A program made the translations under genes and the position numbers. Positions 1 to 7,284 of a stretch of 23,320 nucleotides of DNA are shown in pieces. The notes under the pieces were generated by a model. That model saw nothing but the letters and a program-made list of their open reading frames with translations, made no database searches and had not been told where the DNA came from. The first letter of the stretch is position 1; each line of letters begins with the position of its first letter. The DNA comes from JAVBSX01 sp031549145. Its GTDB lineage: Bacteria; Planctomycetota; Planctomycetia; Pirellulales; Thermoguttaceae. The stretch spans positions 1-23,320 of the forward strand of contig JAVBQI010000174.1 in NCBI GenBank assembly GCA_031549145.1. Direction: 5' to 3'.

Positions 1-81
1 ATCGACGTCGGAACCGTCGAGAAGCATTTGTCCGCCGATCAGACGCCGAGCCTCCTGCTGCGATCGTTTGATAGTGCTCAT
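1..81 (-). CDS. N-terminal fragment of an unidentified protein (runs off the left edge)
   Basis: A reading frame opens with ATG at 81-79 on the minus strand and stays open for 27 codons to the window edge. It begins MSTIKRSQQEARRLIGGQ. No clear Shine-Dalgarno sequence precedes it. I do not recognise the family. The plus strand is also open here for about 33 codons, up to a stop near 102, so a C-terminal fragment on that strand is an alternative. Too little is visible to assign a function. Confidence 0.3.
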   Translation of the reverse strand, partial: MSTIKRSQQEARRLIGGQMLLDGSDVD

Positions 82-145
82 AACCCTATTACGACGGTTT
101 GAGCAAAATGGTTCAATATTTTTCCTGAAAATCAGTAATGATTTT

Positions 146-219
146 CCGTCATTCCCGCGTAGGCGGGAATCTATAGTGAAACCGTTCCCTCTGGACCCCC
201 GCCTGCGCGGGGGTGACGG
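146..219. repeat. 74-bp double palindrome (REP/BIME-like), copy 1
   Basis: The element is bounded by CCGTCA and TGACGG. It holds two GC-rich hairpins, ATTCCCGCG/AGGCGGGAAT and CCCCCGCC/GCGCGGGGG, separated by a linker containing CTATAGTGAAACCGTTCCCT. The same element occurs reverse-complemented at 1157-1230 with only a few changes, mostly in the hairpins. This layout resembles REP-type repeats that are mobilised by IS200-like (RAYT) transposases elsewhere. No such transposase is visible in the window. Confidence 0.85.
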
Positions 220-258
220 AAAAGGAAAACATCTTCCCACCTCCCACTCAACATTCCC

Positions 259-1119
259 ATGCCATTCAAAATCACACTCGTCTTGCTTGTCATTTTGTCC
301 GCGTCCCTGCTGTCCGCCGCCGAAGAGCTTGCCTTTGTCCCGGAAATGACGCCGAAATTCCTGGAGCAGATGCAAGACTGCAAGGAGCGGTCGATCCCGG
401 TGATCGATTACCACATTCATCTTCGCGGGGGAATGACCGCCGAAAAGGCGGCCGTTCGGCAAGAGAAAACCGGCATCGGTTCCGGAGTGCTCGAAAATGC
501 CGGCCGCGATTGGAAACTTTCGGACAACGAGAAACTGCGGGCGTTTATCGACGAGGCCGAAAAGGCGAGGGCGAACGGCGAGCCGCTGTTGATCGGCATT
601 CAGGTCAACGACCGTGACTGGTTCAAGGTGATCGACCCGAAGTTGCGGGAGCGGCTCGATTTCGTTTTGGCCGACACGATGATCATGGGGACCGGCGCGG
701 ATGGCAAGCCGCAGAAATTATGGTTGGATAATTACAAGATCGACGATCCCGACGAGTGGATGCGGCGGTATATGGACCATAACCGGCAGGTGCTGTCCGA
801 GCCGATCACGATTCTCGCGAACCCGACATACTTGCCGCAACCGATCGAGCACCTGTACGACCGGCTTTGGACGGAGGAGCGGATGCGGGAAATCATCGCG
901 AAGGCGATCGAGAAGAATGTCGCGATTGAGATTCAGGCGGGCACGAAATTCCCGTCGATGCGGTTTTTGAAGCTGGCTAAGGAGATGGGGGCGAAATTTT
1001 CCCTGGGCACGAACAATCACAACGACAAACCGTCGGATATCGACCGTTGGTATGAGACGATCAAGGAACTGCAGCTCGACAAGGACGATTTCCTCGTCCT
1101 GAAAAAACACCCGCGATAG
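259..1119 (+). CDS. Predicted secreted PHP/amidohydrolase-like metal-binding protein
   Basis: This is a 286-residue protein. Residues 1-20 form a hydrophobic signal peptide ending SLLSAAEE, so it is probably exported. The mature part starts with a metal-site motif D50-Y-H52-I-H54, and later carries D139, E224 and the run GTNNHND at 250-256. This order (HxH early, a late strand ending in an Asn/His pair) resembles PHP-type phosphoesterases and related TIM-barrel metallohydrolases. The substrate cannot be told. The start is the first ATG before the signal peptide; no strong Shine-Dalgarno sequence is seen. The gene is monocistronic, bracketed by the two 74-bp repeats, and convergent with the BlaR1-like gene. 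The fold assignment is inference from motifs; coding status is firm. Confidence 0.75.
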   Translation: MPFKITLVLLVILSASLLSAAEELAFVPEMTPKFLEQMQDCKERSIPVIDYHIHLRGGMTAEKAAVRQEKTGIGSGVLENAGRDWKLSDNEKLRAFIDEAEKARANGEPLLIGIQVNDRDWFKVIDPKLRERLDFVLADTMIMGTGADGKPQKLWLDNYKIDDPDEWMRRYMDHNRQVLSEPITILANPTYLPQPIEHLYDRLWTEERMREIIAKAIEKNVAIEIQAGTKFPSMRFLKLAKEMGAKFSLGTNNHNDKPSDIDRWYETIKELQLDKDDFLVLKKHPR

Positions 1120-1156
1120 TGAGTTCGGGAAAATTTTGAGGCTTGAGGTCAATGTC

Positions 1157-1230
1157 TCGTCATCCCCGCGAAGGCGGGGATCCATAGGGAACGGTTTCAC
1201 TATAGATTCCCGCCTGCGCGGGAATGACGA
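1157..1230. repeat. 74-bp double palindrome (REP/BIME-like), copy 2, inverted relative to copy 1
   Basis: This is the reverse complement of the element at 146-219, bounded by TCGTCA and TGACGA, with the same central linker GGGAACGGTTTCACTATAG. It lies between two convergent genes (259-1119 and 3852-1276). Its two stable hairpins could act as a bidirectional transcription barrier. There is no T-tract typical of intrinsic terminators. Confidence 0.85.
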
Positions 1231-1275
1231 ATTTATTTCTTTACCGTTCCTAACTCGCGGTTCGTCATTTTCATA

Positions 1276-3852
1276 TTACCGTTGTTGAAGCACGCTCCCG
1301 TTCCAATCGTCGTCTTCCGATTCTAACGTTAAGGTGAAAGTGAATTCCTTCTCACTCTTCAGATCCCATCCGAACATTCCGATGCACGATTGCCGTTTTT
1401 GTTCGACAGGCTCTTCTTTTTGGGCATTGCCGAATTTTTTGTCCAATCGAAACATGTAACGGCTTCCGGTCGCGGTGGTTTCGTTCTCTATTTTTATTTC
1501 TTTTCCGGTTCCTTCGTATCGAACGCCCTTCTTTTCCGCTTCTTGAATCACCACCTTGAAGGTTCCATCGCTTGAAAGATCGGAAAACACGACCGATCGC
1601 GGTTTCTTCTCGCCCGTGTTGTCGAATTTCAACCGCCTCATCGATTCACCTTGCCTCATCCACACCGTGCTGGATTCTTCGGTTTCGTTGACCGGCCATC
1701 CGACGATATACGGCATCTTGACGATGTAGCCGAATTTATCTGAGCCAGAATCATAGGGCGGAAATGCGTAACTTTTCAAAAAAGTCGCATCCCATCTTCC
1801 GTCTTGGGATTTGAGATTCAGCGTTACTTCCGCTCTTTCATCGTGTCCGAATTTTACGTAAGCCGTTATCCATATCCATTTTTTTTGGCTGTCATCGTTT
1901 GCTTTCCGTACGTCGATTTTCAATATCGAATCCTTTGCACCACCATCGAGAATCGTCGCGGTCCCTTCGTAGTGGCTACCGTCGCTAAGCCAAACCTTGG
2001 CCATGCCGTTGCCGTCAAAATCCGAGAACACGAGCCGGTCGGGAATTTCATCGTCTCGATTTAAAAATCCGCCGGAATTCAAAATCGTTTTCAACTTCGC
2101 CGCTGAAAAATAGGGTGCTGGAGATTGGGAAGGCTCTTCCAGTTCTTCCGCATTCTTTTCGCCGAACAACGCTAACGCCTCATTGTAGGCTCTCCTTTGT
2201 TCGGATTGTTTAGCGGTTGGATACGTGGGAGGTTCTTTCAGTTCTACCATCTTGTCGGGGTTGAACACCACGACGTCTTTCATGATTTCAGTCCCTTGTT
2301 CGACTGTTGTAATGACATTCGAATGAACGGCAGTAGAGTGACCTTGATCGAGATTGGGGTAGTACGACTTTTTCGCTTTCTCGACTTCTTTCGCATGTTC
2401 TTCGACTTTTATAAGGGCGGTAACGTAATCATGTTCGAGTTTGAGTTTCCGGAGTTGTTCTCCGATTTCGCGTTGCGCTTCTTCCAGTTTAGCAGCAACG
2501 GCGTCATCCTGTCCGGGTTTGAGTTTCCGGAGTTGTTCTCCGATTTGGCGTTGCGCCTCTTCCAGTGTAGCGGCAACGGTGCCATCATGTTCGAGTTTGA
2601 AATAGGGGTTGTTGAGATTGGGGTTGAACGGCTCCGTGGATTCTTTCCCTTGTTCGACTTTTTTAACGGCAACGGCGTCATCCTGCTCGAGCTTGAGTTG
2701 CTGGAGTTGTTTTCCGATTTCGCGTTGCTGCTCCTCCAGTTGCCGAATTTTTTCGGCCCGTTCTGACGGGGGCTGTGCGTCGGTGATTGTTACGATTCCG
2801 AGCAACAGGCCGAGAAACAGGGCGGAAGCCGTCCAACGGAGTTTCCAGGTTCCCACATGTTTAATCATTTCGATTCTCCTTTTCAAAAAACGCCCGGATT
2901 CGGAAATGCCGACCAGACCGGGCGTCCGGTTCGGCGTGACATAATGTTCGGCAATATCGATAAGCGAACTGCCGTAGGAACGGCGTTCGATTTGGTTGAG
3001 AGTTTGCAATGCGAGGGCATCAGCCGCTTCCTCCCGATCGGCGTTCATTCGACGAATCGCCAGCCAAAGAAGCGGATTGAACCAATGTACGGTGAGCAGC
3101 AGCGACATCACCCAGCCGGTCCAAACATCCCAGCGTCGTAAGTGTGCCAGTTCGTGCAAAAAAACCGTTTGAAGCTGTTCCCGGGAGGCCGATTCGACCA
3201 TGCCGCGCGGCAGGAGCAGGACCGGGCGGATCGCCCCGATCAGAAACGGGCCGCTCACCGCTTCGCTCTCGGCAATCACGAGCCAACTCTTGCAATGCGC
3301 CTGTCGGGCACATTGTTCGAAAACCGTCAACGCCCGCTCGTTTCGAACCGGCTGACTCCGATTGACCCAACGACGGCAAACGAGAACCTGTCGCGAAAAA
3401 ACAAGGACCATGATCCCGCAACCACCGAGCCAGCCGGCGAACAGGATCGTTCGCCCGTCGATTCTCGCGGACCGGCTTTCGTGGGACGCCGTTTCAACCA
3501 GCGGTGGTACTTCGGAAAGAGCAACGGGAGCGGGAACGATGATTGCAGGAGCCTGTCTGGAATTAGGGGCATGTTCGGAATCAGAAGCGTGTCCGGAAAT
3601 TGCGCTGCGCTTCATTTCCGGCTCTTGAGGCTGTTGAATCGCGATCCGTTGCGGGAGGTAATTGTAAACGCTCAACGCCGACGGGACCGAAATGCAGAAC
3701 AGCAGCGTGATCGGGACCAGCCCCCAAAGAGCGAAGCGGGTCGCCGGGGAAAGCCGTTCGCCGAACATCCGGCGCACCAAAAAAATCACGACGATCAACA
3801 AGGCCGCCTTACCCGATTGAACGAACAACGTCGTCAAAAAGGAGAAAATCAT
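1276..3852 (-). CDS. BlaR1/MecR1-like membrane M56 metallopeptidase with a long novel sensor region
   Basis: This is an 858-residue protein. The ATG at 3852-3850 overlaps the BlaI stop as ATGA and follows AGGAGG, which decides the start over the longer open frame. Residues 1-360 carry membrane segments near 12-27, 41-62, 136-154, 247-262 and 341-358. They also carry the zincin motif H233-E-L-A-H237 and a third-ligand region DREEAAD at 272-278, as in peptidase family M56. Canonical BlaR1 ends in a penicillin-binding sensor. Here residues 360-858 instead hold three copies of a coiled-coil unit of the form LEEAQREIGEQLRKLK (about 371, 430 and 456), then two related modules around DGSHYEGTA and GVRYEGTG. 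The protein probably senses an envelope signal and inactivates the neighbouring repressor by proteolysis (family knowledge). The ligand is unknown and need not be a beta-lactam. Confidence 0.85.
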   Translation of the reverse strand: MIFSFLTTLFVQSGKAALLIVVIFLVRRMFGERLSPATRFALWGLVPITLLFCISVPSALSVYNYLPQRIAIQQPQEPEMKRSAISGHASDSEHAPNSRQAPAIIVPAPVALSEVPPLVETASHESRSARIDGRTILFAGWLGGCGIMVLVFSRQVLVCRRWVNRSQPVRNERALTVFEQCARQAHCKSWLVIAESEAVSGPFLIGAIRPVLLLPRGMVESASREQLQTVFLHELAHLRRWDVWTGWVMSLLLTVHWFNPLLWLAIRRMNADREEAADALALQTLNQIERRSYGSSLIDIAEHYVTPNRTPGLVGISESGRFLKRRIEMIKHVGTWKLRWTASALFLGLLLGIVTITDAQPPSERAEKIRQLEEQQREIGKQLQQLKLEQDDAVAVKKVEQGKESTEPFNPNLNNPYFKLEHDGTVAATLEEAQRQIGEQLRKLKPGQDDAVAAKLEEAQREIGEQLRKLKLEHDYVTALIKVEEHAKEVEKAKKSYYPNLDQGHSTAVHSNVITTVEQGTEIMKDVVVFNPDKMVELKEPPTYPTAKQSEQRRAYNEALALFGEKNAEELEEPSQSPAPYFSAAKLKTILNSGGFLNRDDEIPDRLVFSDFDGNGMAKVWLSDGSHYEGTATILDGGAKDSILKIDVRKANDDSQKKWIWITAYVKFGHDERAEVTLNLKSQDGRWDATFLKSYAFPPYDSGSDKFGYIVKMPYIVGWPVNETEESSTVWMRQGESMRRLKFDNTGEKKPRSVVFSDLSSDGTFKVVIQEAEKKGVRYEGTGKEIKIENETTATGSRYMFRLDKKFGNAQKEEPVEQKRQSCIGMFGWDLKSEKEFTFTLTLESEDDDWNGSVLQQR
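2440..2762 (-). repeat. Three in-frame coding repeats (coiled-coil units) in the BlaR1-like protein
   Basis: On the minus strand the units encode LEEQQREIGKQLQQLKLEQ, LEEAQRQIGEQLRKLKPGQ and LEEAQREIGEQLRKLKLEH. They are separated by short linkers, two of which contain the sequence DDAVA. The nucleotide sequence is nearly identical between the last two, for example GAGTTTCCGGAGTTGTTCTCCGA repeated at about 2440 and 2520, which indicates recent duplication. The repeats predict an extended or oligomerising stalk just outside the last membrane segment. Confidence 0.8.
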
Positions 3853-4256
3853 GTTTCCTCCTTTCTGACTTCCCGGTCGATCAGATCCCGGAGTTGCTGC
3901 AGCTCTTCCTTGCCGATCTCGCCCGATTGAATGCAGCCGGCAAGCATCGATTGAATCGTGCCGCCGAAAAACCGGCTCAAAAAGTTTTCCTGCTCGGCTC
4001 GAACGACCGCCCTTTCTTCGAGAAGCGGCTGGTAATGCAACAGTTCGTAACCGGCGATCATCTGTTTCGTCGCCGAAATTGCGTTTTTGCCGACCAGCCG
4101 GTTCAAAAACGTGCGAACTGTTTTCGGTTTCCAGCTCGCGACTCCCGCGAGCGATTGGGTGACTTCCGCGGCCGTGAGCGGCTTGCCGGCATCCCAGAGA
4201 ATGCGCATCACTTCCCATTCCGCCGGGGTGATTTGAATGTCTTCTTGTTTTGTCAT
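3849..4256 (-). CDS. BlaI/MecI-family winged-helix transcriptional repressor
   Basis: This 135-residue protein has the usual family length. The N-terminal winged helix has the family signature ITPAEWEVMRILWD and a recognition region KPKTVRTFLNRLVGKNAI at 43-60. A C-terminal dimerisation segment follows. An Asn-Phe pair at 91-92 matches the dipeptide cut in staphylococcal BlaI, though I cannot confirm the alignment. The start ATG at 4256-4254 follows AGGAGG (4261-4266). The stop overlaps the start of the M56 peptidase gene by four bases, so the two are translationally coupled. By family precedent it represses its own operon through the dyads at 4297-4323 and is released when the peptidase is activated. 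Confidence 0.93.
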   Translation of the reverse strand: MTKQEDIQITPAEWEVMRILWDAGKPLTAAEVTQSLAGVASWKPKTVRTFLNRLVGKNAISATKQMIAGYELLHYQPLLEERAVVRAEQENFLSRFFGGTIQSMLAGCIQSGEIGKEELQQLRDLIDREVRKEET

Positions 4257-4296
4257 GTTTCCTCCTGATTCATTTTGAAATCACATAGATTTCATT

Positions 4297-4333
4297 TGTA
4301 ATATATCATATTACACAAGTAATCCGCTGTCAA
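4297..4333 (-). promoter_or_regulatory. Sigma-70 promoter with overlapping BlaI-type operator dyads
   Basis: On the minus strand, TTGACA (4333-4328), a 17-bp spacer and TATGAT (4310-4305) form a near-consensus promoter. It lies about 45 bases upstream of the repressor start codon. Two dyads overlap it: TGTAATAT-ATC-ATATTACA (4297-4315, perfect 8-3-8) covers the -10 and start site, and ATTAC-ACAA-GTAAT (4310-4323) fills the spacer. The second resembles known BlaI operators of the TTACA/GTAA type. Autorepression is the expected mode. Confidence 0.85.
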
Positions 4334-4395
4334 GAGAAAAAATTCAAAAATTTTGAGAGTGTCGCATAAAAGTTGCTTTTTGCTCTTCGTTTTTT

Positions 4396-4581
4396 CGTCC
4401 TGAAGGGACGGCATGTCTCTAACCCCCGGCGTCAGCCGGGGGAATGGACAACACAAAATCCCCAAGCCCCAACGGGGCGTAACAAAGCCGACAAGTGACG
4501 CCCCGTCGGGGCTAAAAAAGAGGGGCGACTCCTTGCCCCCGGTTAAAACCGGGGGTTATCGACATTACGCCCCTCCGGGGC
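4396..4581. repeat. Cluster of six GC-rich hairpins in the gap between the bla-like operon and the cyclase
   Basis: Six short palindromes lie in 186 bases: CGTCC/GGACG (4396-4410), CCCCCGGC/GCCGGGGG (4423-4442), GCCCC/GGGGC (4466-4478), GCCCC/GGGGC (4500-4512), CCCCCGGTT/AACCGGGGG (4536-4555) and GCCCC/GGGGC (4569-4581). The order CCCCC-type then GCCCC-type occurs twice. No open frame here is convincing. They look like intergenic palindromic repeats rather than a CRISPR array, because spacers are irregular and the repeats differ. Confidence 0.75.
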
Positions 4582-4690
4582 GAAGAGAAACATCAAATTT
4601 CATATGACAGTCGCGAAATTTTTCAGGCGATATACCCCGTTTGAGAAGTGAGAAACGGCGAGCGCGACGATCCGCAAAGAACACAGCAAA

Positions 4691-4709
4691 CCGCGAGCGC
4701 AGCTCGCGG
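4691..4709. repeat. 8-3-8 palindrome CCGCGAGC-GCA-GCTCGCGG
   Basis: This perfect palindrome with a GCA loop lies 35 bases beyond the cyclase stop codon. It belongs with similar stem-3-stem palindromes at 12247-12265, 16384-16400 and 16436-16452, which also have TGC, GCA or TGT loops. It could add a 3' hairpin to the cyclase mRNA, but no T-tract follows. The rest of 4582-4743 holds nothing else that I recognise. Confidence 0.65.
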
Positions 4710-4743
4710 CTCTGATTTCAGGATCGCAAAAAAATTAGCCGGA

Positions 4744-6903
4744 TTAACCGCAGAAAAGTTTCAAATCGGGCCGGGTCCGCAACAATCGCGGTTGGACGAA
4801 CGACGGCTCCGGAACGTGCCGGTGCTGCATCGGGCCGGGATCGTGTACCGTGATTGTTCGCGGTTCCCGCGAAACCGGCGGCTCAGCCGAGAGCGCCTCA
4901 AGATTCGCAACGCTTGTTTTACTCGCATACAGCGACAGGGCCATCAGCGGAAAATAAACGGCGTAATAATGGTACTTCAAATAGAAAACGAGCGGAAAAC
5001 CCGTCCCCGTAAACTCCGGCTCCGCCCAGGTTCCGTCCGCCTCTTGCCGGTCGAGCAGAAATCGGACGCCGCGATACACCGCCGGATGATCGGCTAAACC
5101 GGCCGCGAGCAGGCCCATCACCGCCCAGGCCGTTTGGGAGGCGGTCGGGTTCCCTTGCCCCCGGAGGTTGGCGTCGATATAGGAGTTCGGCGATTCCCCC
5201 CAGCCGCCGCACGGCTGCTGATGGGCGAGAAGCCAATTTTTCCCGGCGACGACCGTCGGATCGTCGGTCGGAACGCCGACCGCCGTTAATCCGGTCAACG
5301 CTTGCCAGGTTCCGTAAATGTAATTGACCCCCCAGCGGCCGAACCAGCTCCCATCGGGCCGCTGCGATTTTCGCATGTAGGCGACGACCCGGTCGATCGA
5401 CTTGTGGTGTCCGAGCTTGTAACCCAATCGGCCGAGCGATTCCATTACCCGGCCGGTTAGGTCGGGCGAGCTCGGGTCGATCATCGCATTGTGGTCCGCA
5501 AACGGAACCCGGCACAGCAGTTCGCAAGTATTGTCCTTATCGAATGCACCCCAGCCGCCGTCCTTGTTCTGCATCGCAAGTAGCCAACGAAGCCCGCGGT
5601 CGATTTGAGAGGAGAGAGGAGAGAGGTCAGAGGAGAGATTTTCGTCGGACTCCTGTCCTCGGCTTCTATCCTCTGCCTTTCCAAACCCTCCCAGCACCAT
5701 GAGCGACATCGCGGTGTCGTCGTTGTCCGGATAAAATTCGTTGTTGAACTCGAAGCACCAGCCGCCCGGCTCGACCTTGACGGTTTCGTGCCAATCCCCT
5801 TTGCGGGAAAGCTGTTGCGAACGGATCCAATCGACCCCTTTGCGGATCGTCGGATGCTCCGGGGTCATTCCTCCGAACATCATCGACTTGAGCGTCAGGC
5901 TGGTGTCCCAAACCGGCGACTTGCAGGGCTGGACGTGCGCCCGCCGGTTCTCCGCGTCCCAGATCACCAAATCGTCCAACTGCTTGCGGCAATAAAGCAC
6001 TTCCTTGGAATCATCGGCATACCCGAGGGCCTTGAGAGCGATCCAGCTCCAAATAATCGGCGGGTAAATCGCGCCCGGCCCGTCGCTCCCTTCGAAGCGG
6101 TCGAGCATCCATTTTTTTGCCTTTTCAATCGCGTATTTGTGAAACGGTTTCCAGCCGAGTTTGCGGCAGGCCCAGATTGCCTTATCGGCGGTTCGAAAAA
6201 AGACGTCCCAGGAAAAAATCGTTTTCGGCGGCGTCCGGCCCGGGGCGATCACCCTCGGCCAACGCTTCGGGTCGTGCGTCATCAACTCGCGAATGCCGCG
6301 TTCGGTCGGGATGTTCCGAACCGGCCGCAGGGCCGAGACGATCGAGAGCGGCACGAAAATGGTTCGCGACCAGGCGCTCATCCCGTAAATATTGATCGGG
6401 AACCATTTCGGGAGCATCATCATTTGCGGCGGCACCGCCGGGCACTGGTCGTGCGGAATCTGTCCGAGGAGCGCGAGGTAAAAGCGAGTAAAGCTGTTGA
6501 CCTTTTCCGCCCCGCCGAGCTGAAGCACCTTTCGCCGGGCCCGCTGCATGTATTCGGCGCTTGGGTCGTGTCCGGTCAATTTCAGCGCGAAATAGCCTTT
6601 GACCGTGTTGTGAATGTCGGCTTCGGCATCGGGGTACATGCCCCAGCCCCCTTCGGGTTTTTGCGTCGCGATCAGATCGTTGGCACAGAATTCGGCGAGC
6701 CGGCCGTTTTCCTCGCCGAGAAAGGCGAGCAGCAGGATCGTCTCGCTTTGCAGCAGGGCGTCCCCTTCGAGTTCGGCAACCCAGTAACCGTCCGGGTGCT
6801 GGTTCTCAATAAAAAACTGACGTGTTTTGCCGATCGCGGTACGAAGTTCCCCGGAAAGACGTTCGTCGGAACGAGGGGTCGGACAGGTGGTTGTATTTTG
6901 CAT
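4744..6903 (-). CDS. shc: Squalene-hopene cyclase
   Basis: This 719-residue class II terpene cyclase converts squalene to hopene/hopanol at the membrane, the committed step of hopanoid synthesis. The catalytic acid motif is D393-N-D395-D396-T-A (family DxDDTA). Several QW repeats are visible: QHPDGYW, QKPEGGW, QNKDGGW, QRPDGSW, QQPCGGW and QEADGTW. The start MQNTTT at 6903 is preferred, with AAAGGA about 12 bases upstream. An ATG or TTG up to 45 bases further upstream is possible. Residues about 410-433 are an unusual Ser/Asp/Glu-rich insert just after the catalytic motif, encoded by the inverted repeat at 5607-5680. If it folds as a surface loop the enzyme may stay active. No other hopanoid gene is in the window. 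Confidence 0.95.
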   Translation of the reverse strand: MQNTTTCPTPRSDERLSGELRTAIGKTRQFFIENQHPDGYWVAELEGDALLQSETILLLAFLGEENGRLAEFCANDLIATQKPEGGWGMYPDAEADIHNTVKGYFALKLTGHDPSAEYMQRARRKVLQLGGAEKVNSFTRFYLALLGQIPHDQCPAVPPQMMMLPKWFPINIYGMSAWSRTIFVPLSIVSALRPVRNIPTERGIRELMTHDPKRWPRVIAPGRTPPKTIFSWDVFFRTADKAIWACRKLGWKPFHKYAIEKAKKWMLDRFEGSDGPGAIYPPIIWSWIALKALGYADDSKEVLYCRKQLDDLVIWDAENRRAHVQPCKSPVWDTSLTLKSMMFGGMTPEHPTIRKGVDWIRSQQLSRKGDWHETVKVEPGGWCFEFNNEFYPDNDDTAMSLMVLGGFGKAEDRSRGQESDENLSSDLSPLSSQIDRGLRWLLAMQNKDGGWGAFDKDNTCELLCRVPFADHNAMIDPSSPDLTGRVMESLGRLGYKLGHHKSIDRVVAYMRKSQRPDGSWFGRWGVNYIYGTWQALTGLTAVGVPTDDPTVVAGKNWLLAHQQPCGGWGESPNSYIDANLRGQGNPTASQTAWAVMGLLAAGLADHPAVYRGVRFLLDRQEADGTWAEPEFTGTGFPLVFYLKYHYYAVYFPLMALSLYASKTSVANLEALSAEPPVSREPRTITVHDPGPMQHRHVPEPSFVQPRLLRTRPDLKLFCG
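5607..5680. repeat. Purine/pyrimidine inverted repeat inside the cyclase gene
   Basis: The left arm 5607-5638 is built of degenerate GAGAGGA units. The right arm 5649-5680 is its imperfect reverse complement, containing AGAGGATAGAAG and GAGGACAG when read on the minus strand. The arms are separated by ten bases. It adds a block of codons in frame, enriched in Ser, Asp, Glu and Arg. The unit AGAGGATAGA with GAGGACAG recurs at 16362-16380. Confidence 0.7.
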
Positions 6904-6984
6904 CGTGTATCGAATCCTTTCTCGGGGAACCTTCCTTGGCATTTTCAATCGGCCGAGCTTCGATCGTCGATTGAACAGCCGCCC

Positions 6985-7013
6985 ATTTTACATCAACGAA
7001 GAAAAACGAACAA
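6985..7013 (-). promoter_or_regulatory. Candidate sigma-70 promoter of the cyclase gene
   Basis: On the minus strand, TTGTTC (7013-7008), a 17-bp spacer and TAAAAT (6990-6985) lie about 80 bases upstream of the preferred start. The -10 is good and the -35 weak. Confidence 0.4.
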
Positions 7014-7095
7014 CCCGAAAACCGGGCACGCGGTACGCAGGATAGTAAAACTTATTGCGAAGATAGGCAAAATAGCATTCTTTATCAAAAAGGAC

Positions 7096-7223
7096 AAAAG
7101 AGCCGCAAGTGCAGCGAAGCGTAACTTGCGGACCTTGTACAGGGCCTGAAGGCGTAGGGGCCGGACCGTGTACAAGGTTCGTAAGTTGCGTCGGCGTACC
7201 GACTCCACTTACGGCTCTTTTTT
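7096..7223. terminator. Composite nested hairpin with GAGCCGCA-type terminator ends
   Basis: The outer arms AAAAGAGCCGCAAGT (7096-7110) and ACTTACGGCTCTTTTTT (7207-7223) form a terminator-like stem usable in both directions. Nested inside are CCGCAAGT/ACTTGCGG (7103-7110 with 7124-7131) and CCTTGTACA/TGTACAAGG (7133-7141 with 7169-7177). It follows the stop of the leftward sigma-54 activator and precedes the cyclase promoter. Related simple forms are at 12283-12324 and 17795-17841. Confidence 0.75.
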
Positions 7224-7284
7224 ATTGCAACGAAAGAGCCTTTGAAGACGCTTTCAAATAGCTCTCCCGCTCCCGCTGGTCCCG

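Noticed and set aside
3853..4218. N-terminal extension of the BlaR1-like frame
   Set aside because: It overlaps the BlaI gene in another frame and looks non-homologous; the ATGA overlap with AGGAGG marks the real start at 3852.
4396..4581. CRISPR array
   Set aside because: The repeats are different palindromes with irregular spacing, not identical direct repeats with uniform spacers, and no cas gene is present.
5605..7149. Long plus-strand open frame (514 codons) opposite the cyclase
   Set aside because: It is the antisense shadow of the cyclase; its translation is Arg/His/Pro-rich with no motifs, whereas the minus strand has QW repeats and DxDD.
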